From the NCBI GenBank assembly GCA_900316995.1, contig ONEZ01000004.1, positions 1-64,000 on the forward strand: 64,000 nt of DNA. Reading direction: 5' to 3'. Made by a program: the position numbers and the translations under genes. The notes under the pieces were generated by a model. The model was not told the DNA's origin. It searched no databases and worked only from the letters and a program-made list of their open reading frames with translations. The DNA comes from an uncultured Bacteroidales bacterium (GTDB lineage: Bacteria > Bacteroidota > Bacteroidia > Bacteroidales > Paludibacteraceae). Below, piece after piece: positions 58,264 to 64,000 of this stretch; positions within the stretch are counted from its first letter, which is position 1; each line of letters begins with the position of its first letter.

Positions 58264-61200
58264 CTATTTTCCTTTAACAATATATTTAACGGTCTCAACC
58301 CCTTCAGCGGTCTTAATTACAACCATATAATTGCCTGCAGCTTTTTCAGCATCAAACCAGGCAGTAGCGTCTCCTTGCGATGTAAATGTCTGGCAAAGTC
58401 TGCCCACATAGTCATAAACCAAAATCTCCACATTCTCACCAAGCGGCAGGTCTAAAACCTGCATCCGTTGGTTTGGAGCCGTTATAGTAGGCACAACATA
58501 CGGTTTAACCGTCACACTCTTTGAATAGTGATGCACAGACGTTCTCATTATGCCTTTACATCCTACATCCGCAGTCTGCACAGGCAAATCTATTAGAGCA
58601 TAGTAATCGCCAGTCCCAGCAAGTGATTTGTCAATAGTGTAGCCATAACCTGTACCTACAATTATGTCATTGCGCTTTGACTCTGGGTCATCAAGATTAT
58701 CAATATCACCAACAACCCTATACCATGAAACACTACTTTCTGAGAACTTGTAGCCCAAACTATTGAGAGATTTGACATTGAGCATCAGCAGCCAGTCAAA
58801 CTTAGCCACAGATGGCGCGCCGTCACACTCAGGCGTATTGTCTGCGTTCTGACGTATCATGGTTATGTCATAGTGGAACAGACTGTCACACTCAAGCGGG
58901 GTAATCTTCAAATCATCAAGTTTCTGACTCTTTGTAACAGTTATCACCTTACCAGATTTCAGTGTGAGGGTTCCGCCTTCCGGCACAGACACTTCAATAT
59001 TCTTCTCCACCGTACATGGCTTGAACTGGAAGTATGCTATGAACTCTACATCTTCTGTTACGGTGATGTTTATCTCCGCCGATGTGGAACCGTTGCTCCA
59101 CCTTACAAATTCATATTTGTCATTTGGCGTGGCAGTAAGTGTTACCTCTGTTCCGTATTCATATATGCCGTCACCTGTTGTTACACCCTCAGTCTCAGCC
59201 TTGGTTGTCACTTTGTACTTGTTTGTAGTGCTACTAAACTGAGCCGTATAAGTTTGTGCGCCTGTTACAGCCTCAATAGCAGGAGACCAGCCACTAAACG
59301 TAAATGTGTATTGAGCAGTACCTGGTTTGGTTGGAGTAACACCTGTATAAGCTGGTGTTTTACCATATTCTACTTCACCGCTTTGTAGCTCAGAGCCATC
59401 ATAGTTTACAAACTTGATTTCATATTTATTTACGGTGCTTGAGTATGTGGCAGTATAATCCTTAGCTCCTGTTACAGATGTTATCGCAGGCTCCCAGCCC
59501 TTAAACGTATAGGAATATTGAGCAGTGCTTGGCTTGGTTGGTGTACCACCCTTGTAACTTGGTGTTACACCATAATCCAGATTCTCCTTCTGCAACTCTG
59601 TACCGTCATAGTTTAAGAAACGGATTTGATACTTATTTGTAGTGCTGCTGAACTGAGCAGTATATGTTTGTGCACCTGTTACCGCCTCAATAGCAGGAGA
59701 CCAGCCACTAAACGTAAATGTGTATTGAGCAGTACCTGGTTTGGTTGGAGTAACGCCTGTATAAGCTGGTGTTTTACCATATTCTACTTCACCGCTTTGT
59801 AGCTCTGAGCCATCATAGTTTACAAACTTGATTTCATACTTGTTTACAGAGCTTGTGTATGTGGCAGTATAATCCTTAGCTCCTGTTACAGATGTTATGG
59901 CAGGCTCCCAGCCATTAAACGTATATGTGTATTGGGCAGTGCTTGGCTTGGTTGGTGTACCACCCTTGTAACTTGGAGTTACACCGTAATCCAAATTCTC
60001 TTTTTGCAACTCCGTACCGTCATAGTTTAAGAACCTGACGAGGTACTTGTTTGTGGTAGGTGTGTATGTTGCTGTGTAATCTTTTGCTCCTGTAACTTCC
60101 GCTATTTCACTATCCCAGCCAGCAAATGTATATGTGTACTGTGCGGTGGCTTCCTTGGTTGGGGTTTCTCCTGTGTAAGCAGGGGTTGCACCATAGGCAA
60201 GCTCCTCACTTTGAAGTTCTGTACCGTCTTCATTCAAGAACCTTACCACGTACTTGTTAGTGGTTGGGGAGTAGGTTGCTGTATAGTCTTTTGCTCCTGT
60301 AACTTCTGTAATCTCAGAATCCCAGCCAGCAAATGTATATGTGTACTGTGCGGTGGCTTCCTTGGTTGGGGTTTCTCCTGTGTAAGCAGGGGTTGCACCA
60401 TAGGCAAGTTTCTCACTCTGAAGTTCAGTTCCGTCATCATTGAGGAAGCGTACAGTGTACTTGTTTGTGGTTGGAGTGTAGGTTGCGGTGTAGTCCTTAG
60501 CACCTGTAACCTCTGCTATCTCTGAATCCCAACCATTGAATGTGTAGGTATACTGTGCAGTTGCATCCTTGGTTGGAGTCTCACCTGTGTAAGCAGGGGT
60601 TGCACCGTAAGCAAGCTCCTCACTTTGCAGTTCCGTACCGTCTTCGTTGAGGAAGCGCACTACGTATTTGTTCACTGTACTGCTGAACTGGGCAGTGTAG
60701 GTCTGTGCACCAACTACAGAAACAACCTCTGGTGACCAGTCTGAGAAGGTGTAGGTAAACTCTGCATCTGCCGGCTTCTCTGGAGTAGCGCCTGTGTATG
60801 ATGGAGTTTGACCATACTCAACCTCACTACTTTGGAGTTCTTCTCCATTGTAGTTCTCAAAGGTTATGAGATACTTATTGACAGTAGAAGTGTATGTTGC
60901 TGTATAGTCCTTTGATCCTGTCACCTCACCAATCTCGCTATCCCAACCATTGAACGTATAAGTGTATTGAGCAGTTGGTTGCTTGGTTGGAACTTCGCCT
61001 TTGTAAACTGGGACAGATCCGTATTCAAGTTCCTCGCTCTGGAGTTCCGTGCCGTCTTCATTGAGGAAGCGGATTACGTACTTGTTTACAGTACTGCTGA
61101 ACTGAGCTGTGTAGGTCTGAGCACCAACTACTGAAACCACCTCTGGTGACCAGCCAGAGAAGGTGTAGGTAAACTCTGCATCTGCCGGTTTGATTGGTGT

Positions 61201-63996
61201 AGCGCCTGTGTATGATGATATTTGGCCATACTCCACCTCACTGCTCTGGAGTTCATCTCCATTGTAGTTCTCAAAGGTAATAAGATACTTGTTTACAGTA
61301 GAAGTGTATATTGCAGTATAGTCCTTTGATCCAGTTACCTTCTCTATCTCACTATTCCAACCATTAAAGGTATAGGTATATTGAGCTGTTGACTGCTTGG
61401 TAGGTGTTTCACCAGTGTAGACTGGAATAGCTCCGTATTCAATCTCCTCATTCTGCAGTTCCGTGCCGTCTTCATTCAGGAAGCGAACTAAATATTTGTT
61501 AGTTGTACTGCTGAACTGGGCGGTGTAGGTCTTGGATTCATCAACCGCCACTATCTCGCTGTCCCAACCGTTGAAACTATAAGAATATTGTTCTGTTGAC
61601 GGCTTGACAGGGGGTGCACCTGTGTATACTGGGGTATCTCCGTATGACACTTCTTTTCTCTGCAATTCTGTACCGTCATAGTTCTCAAAGGTAATTAAGT
61701 ACTTGTTTACTGTAGAAGTGTATGTCGCAGTATAGTCCTTTGCTCTTGTTACACTGACAATATCGCTGTCCCAGCCTTTGAATGTGTAAGTGTATTGAGC
61801 AGTTGGCTGTTTAGTTGGAGTCTCGCCTGAGTAAACTGGGACAATCCCGTAATCTAGTTCCTCGCTTTGGAGTTCTGTGCCATCTTCGTTGAGGAAGCGG
61901 ATTATGTACTTGTTCACTGTACTGCTGTACTGGGCAGCATATGTTTGAGCACCAACTACTGAAACAACCTCTGGAGACCAACCTGAGAAGGTGTAGGTAA
62001 ACTCAGCATCTGCTGGCTTTTCTGGAGTGTTGCCTGTGTATAATGGAATTTGACCATACTCTACTTCTGAACTCTGAAGTTCATCTCCATTGTAGTTTTC
62101 AAAGGTGATCAGGTACTTATTTACAATGCTTGAGTAAGTGGCTGTATAATCCTTTGCTCCTGTCACCTTACCTATCTCGCTATCCCAAGCGTTGAAGGTG
62201 TACGTGTACTGGGCTGTTGGCTGCTTGGTTGGAGTCTCACCTTTGTAAACTGGGTCAGTACCGTAATCAAGTTCCTCAGTTTGAAGTACTGAGCCATCCT
62301 CATTAAGGAAGCGTATTAAATATTTGTTTACCGTACTGCTGAATTGAGCAGTGTAGGTTTGTGCGTCAACAACTGCAACCACCTCGGGTGACCAGCCTGA
62401 GAAGGTGTAGGTAAACTCAGCATCTGCTGGTTTCTCTGGAGTTGCGCCTAAGTAAGAAGGCATCTGACCATACTCCACTTCACCGCTTTGGAGTACATCT
62501 CCATTGTAGTTTTCAAAAGTGATTAGATACTTGTTTATAGTATAAGTGTATGTTGCCTTGTAGTCAATATTTTTATCAACTGATGTAATTGTATTATTCC
62601 AGCCTTTGAACCTATATGAATACTTTTTTGATGATGGTCTTTGTGGCTCCACTCCTTTATAACATGGGGTCTCGCCATAAGCGAGTGTCTCTGATTGCAA
62701 TATAGTACCATCATAATTTAGAAAACGAACAACGAAATTAAATATGGGGAATCCATCATTAACATTGTTTATATCTTGTACAAACACTGCTTCGCTTTCA
62801 CCATTAAGCATATCGGGGAATGATTCGGAGCGCATCTCTTGTTCTGTCTTGACAATTCCATTTCCTGAACCTCCACACGAGTTCAAGTAATAGCTATTAG
62901 TTACAGTTCCATTTCCAATACCATATTTGTAAGAACCAGTACTTAATGTCCCTACATTATAAGAATTTACTATTGTAGCTTTTTCAGCAATTCCATAGGA
63001 TGCTCCTTCTGAATTAATCTCCCCCCTATTATAACAACTGGTAATAGTAGTAAACCCTTCATCCCCACCACATAATATTCCTCCAGCTTCACAAATACCA
63101 GAACCTGAAGAAGAAGCAGAAATTGATCCTGTATTACTACAATTTGTAAAAGTTCTGCCAATACAACTTGATATTCCTCCAGCATGAGAAGAAGATGATG
63201 TGTAGGAAGAAGTAGTAGAAGAAGAAGCTGAAACTGATCCTATATTACTACAATTTGTAAAAGAACCGCCAGTATAGCCTGATATTCCTCCTGCATAAGC
63301 ATCAGTATATAAAGATTTTGCTGAATAGGAAGAAACTAGTCCTGTATTACTACAATTTGTAAAAGAGCCAAGATAGCCTGATATTCCTCCTGCATAAGAA
63401 GTTTGATTAGAAGAAGCAGTGACTGATCCTGTATTACTACAATTTGTAAAAGAACCGCCACCATAGCCTGATATTCCTCCTGCATAAACACGAGCGCCAA
63501 TAACAGTAGAAGAAACGTTACAATCATTTTTACAATTTTCTATTCTTCCGCTATTCTGTCCTGTAATTCCGCCCAAACAGTTTCCACCTCTTACTAATCC
63601 AGAAACCGATAGATTCTTGATTGTATTGGTTGTATATCCAAACAATCCATTGAGTTCTCTAGATTTAGTTATTTTAATTTTTTTAATAACGTGGCCTGCA
63701 CCATCAAATACGCCCTTAAATTTATATGTATCACTACCTATAGGTATCCATTCAATATCATTAAGATCTATATCATCTGTCTGAATAAAATAATTACCAG
63801 CATAACTGTTATCTGCATTTACAGTTTGTGCAAGATACGCTAGATTCTGCGCGGTCTGAATTTGATATGGATCAGAGTTTGTACCAGAGCCAGCGGTCCA
63901 AACACTAGCAGTACCATCCCATACGCTTTCTGAATAAATGGGAAGTGAAAACAAAAAGGCTGCAAAAAAGTAAAAATAGCGTAATGATTTTTTCAT
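58264..63996 (-). CDS. Giant repeat surface protein with GLUG-like, Listeria-Bacteroides repeat and T9SS sorting domains
   Basis: A 1910-residue protein, complete at the right edge (ATG 63994-63996), with signal peptide (MKKSLRYFYFFAAFLFSLPI). Residues of about 25-395 form GLUG-like repeats (AGGISGYTGGSFTNCSNIGS). A diverged first unit and then 16 exact 69-residue Listeria-Bacteroides repeats follow (pattern NKYLITFENYNGDELQ... with FTYTFSGW). A variant unit (KVTTKAETEGVTTGDGIYEY) and a roughly 200-residue domain come next. The end ILVYDYVGRLCQTF and GNYMVVIKTAEGVETVKYIV matches a type A T9SS sorting domain. It is a probable adhesin secreted by the T9SS and linked to the surface; it heads an operon with the barrel gene. 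Confidence 0.9.
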   Translation of the reverse strand: MKKSLRYFYFFAAFLFSLPIYSESVWDGTASVWTAGSGTNSDPYQIQTAQNLAYLAQTVNADNSYAGNYFIQTDDIDLNDIEWIPIGSDTYKFKGVFDGAGHVIKKIKITKSRELNGLFGYTTNTIKNLSVSGLVRGGNCLGGITGQNSGRIENCKNDCNVSSTVIGARVYAGGISGYGGGSFTNCSNTGSVTASSNQTSYAGGISGYLGSFTNCSNTGLVSSYSAKSLYTDAYAGGISGYTGGSFTNCSNIGSVSASSSTTSSYTSSSSHAGGISSCIGRTFTNCSNTGSISASSSGSGICEAGGILCGGDEGFTTITSCYNRGEINSEGASYGIAEKATIVNSYNVGTLSTGSYKYGIGNGTVTNSYYLNSCGGSGNGIVKTEQEMRSESFPDMLNGESEAVFVQDINNVNDGFPIFNFVVRFLNYDGTILQSETLAYGETPCYKGVEPQRPSSKKYSYRFKGWNNTITSVDKNIDYKATYTYTINKYLITFENYNGDVLQSGEVEYGQMPSYLGATPEKPADAEFTYTFSGWSPEVVAVVDAQTYTAQFSSTVNKYLIRFLNEDGSVLQTEELDYGTDPVYKGETPTKQPTAQYTYTFNAWDSEIGKVTGAKDYTATYSSIVNKYLITFENYNGDELQSSEVEYGQIPLYTGNTPEKPADAEFTYTFSGWSPEVVSVVGAQTYAAQYSSTVNKYIIRFLNEDGTELQSEELDYGIVPVYSGETPTKQPTAQYTYTFKGWDSDIVSVTRAKDYTATYTSTVNKYLITFENYDGTELQRKEVSYGDTPVYTGAPPVKPSTEQYSYSFNGWDSEIVAVDESKTYTAQFSSTTNKYLVRFLNEDGTELQNEEIEYGAIPVYTGETPTKQSTAQYTYTFNGWNSEIEKVTGSKDYTAIYTSTVNKYLITFENYNGDELQSSEVEYGQISSYTGATPIKPADAEFTYTFSGWSPEVVSVVGAQTYTAQFSSTVNKYVIRFLNEDGTELQSEELEYGSVPVYKGEVPTKQPTAQYTYTFNGWDSEIGEVTGSKDYTATYTSTVNKYLITFENYNGEELQSSEVEYGQTPSYTGATPEKPADAEFTYTFSDWSPEVVSVVGAQTYTAQFSSTVNKYVVRFLNEDGTELQSEELAYGATPAYTGETPTKDATAQYTYTFNGWDSEIAEVTGAKDYTATYTPTTNKYTVRFLNDDGTELQSEKLAYGATPAYTGETPTKEATAQYTYTFAGWDSEITEVTGAKDYTATYSPTTNKYVVRFLNEDGTELQSEELAYGATPAYTGETPTKEATAQYTYTFAGWDSEIAEVTGAKDYTATYTPTTNKYLVRFLNYDGTELQKENLDYGVTPSYKGGTPTKPSTAQYTYTFNGWEPAITSVTGAKDYTATYTSSVNKYEIKFVNYDGSELQSGEVEYGKTPAYTGVTPTKPGTAQYTFTFSGWSPAIEAVTGAQTYTAQFSSTTNKYQIRFLNYDGTELQKENLDYGVTPSYKGGTPTKPSTAQYSYTFKGWEPAITSVTGAKDYTATYSSTVNKYEIKFVNYDGSELQSGEVEYGKTPAYTGVTPTKPGTAQYTFTFSGWSPAIEAVTGAQTYTAQFSSTTNKYKVTTKAETEGVTTGDGIYEYGTEVTLTATPNDKYEFVRWSNGSTSAEINITVTEDVEFIAYFQFKPCTVEKNIEVSVPEGGTLTLKSGKVITVTKSQKLDDLKITPLECDSLFHYDITMIRQNADNTPECDGAPSVAKFDWLLMLNVKSLNSLGYKFSESSVSWYRVVGDIDNLDDPESKRNDIIVGTGYGYTIDKSLAGTGDYYALIDLPVQTADVGCKGIMRTSVHHYSKSVTVKPYVVPTITAPNQRMQVLDLPLGENVEILVYDYVGRLCQTFTSQGDATAWFDAEKAAGNYMVVIKTAEGVETVKYIVKGK
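59224..62733 (-). repeat. Coding tandem repeat: 16 units of exactly 207 bp plus one diverged unit
   Basis: The first NKY codon of successive units recurs every 207 bp from 62535 down to 59223. A diverged 198-bp unit lies at 62536-62733. In much of the array two types alternate (FENYNGDELQ with TFSGWSPEV, and FLNEDGTELQ with TFNGWDSEI), a 414-bp higher-order period. The two C-terminal pairs (59224-59637 and 59638-60051) are almost identical, which points to recent duplication. Confidence 0.9.
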
Positions 63997-64000
63997 ATTA

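Noticed and set aside
59224-62733. Regular 207-bp spacing as a possible CRISPR or satellite array
   Set aside because: The units are contiguous, in frame and encode 69-residue Listeria-Bacteroides repeats; there are no spacers.
62970-63527. Leucine/valine-rich reading frames overlapping the GLUG-like region
   Set aside because: They are other-frame shadows of the repeated coding sequence of the giant protein.

Overview
The window is chromosomal DNA of a member of the Bacteroidales (Bacteroidota). The support is the promoter word TAnnTTTG upstream of many genes, the absence of Shine-Dalgarno sites, a complete type IX secretion (T9SS) core operon, Bacteroidota-specific families (DUF4494, DUF4954, DUF5683, DUF6089, DUF47 next to Pit) and conserved orders such as porQ-cmk-ispH-pfkA and porG-uppS-bamA-ompH-ompH-murI. 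I cannot name the genus; a Prevotella-like or uncultured gut lineage would fit. I saw no rRNA, tRNA, CRISPR array, transposase or phage gene.

Layout. 0-3.7 kb: a leftward run DUF47-pit (phosphate uptake), a surface-type lipoprotein and a truncated DUF2147 gene. 3.7-9 kb: repeats, the RNA-binding protein CvfB, release factor 3, then DUF4494 and a TPR protein. 9-14.3 kb is accessory: a promoter, a roughly 290-nt highly folded RNA ending in an intrinsic terminator, a small unknown P-loop NTPase, a BspA-like leucine-rich-repeat protein with a T9SS sorting tail, and a lone HEPN (Abi-like) gene. 14.3-20.3 kb: lon, pheS, then parA-parB-DUF5683. 20.4-22.1 kb: a NifU-like scaffold gene with a GGGtGRT gene. 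22-31.8 kb: glycosyltransferase, ribosomal protein S1, then leftward porQ-cmk-ispH-pfkA-uvrA. 32-37.5 kb: tonB, hflX, DUF4954, methyltransferase, PduO-type adenosyltransferase, DUF2795. 37.5-43.5 kb: the T9SS operon porP-gldK-gldL-gldM-gldN. 43.7-50.1 kb: porG, uppS, bamA, two Skp/OmpH chaperones, murI. 50-52.9 kb: folK, typA and a small membrane protein. 53-58 kb: an AAA ATPase behind an array of palindromic operators, a small secreted protein, a PfkB sugar kinase, an AlbA_2 regulator and an outer-membrane barrel. 58.3-64 kb: a 1910-residue repeat protein with a T9SS-type tail.

The genes form a coherent cell-envelope region. PorP/GldK-N, PorG and PorQ belong to the T9SS. BamA and Skp build its outer-membrane barrels. 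UppS and MurI feed wall synthesis. Two large proteins in the same window look like secreted cargo.

The least explained signals are non-coding: (1) the folded RNA and NTPase unit at 9.1-10.0 kb; (2) a dispersed element at the 3' ends of prfC and bamA that contains the stop codon and whose stems change in a compensatory way; (3) 7-8-bp tandem repeats that also contain stop codons of several genes; (4) four palindromes spaced 32/52/32 bp before the AAA ATPase; (5) a hairpin that would bury the start codon of the DUF47-pit operon; (6) nested hairpins between the T9SS operon and porG.
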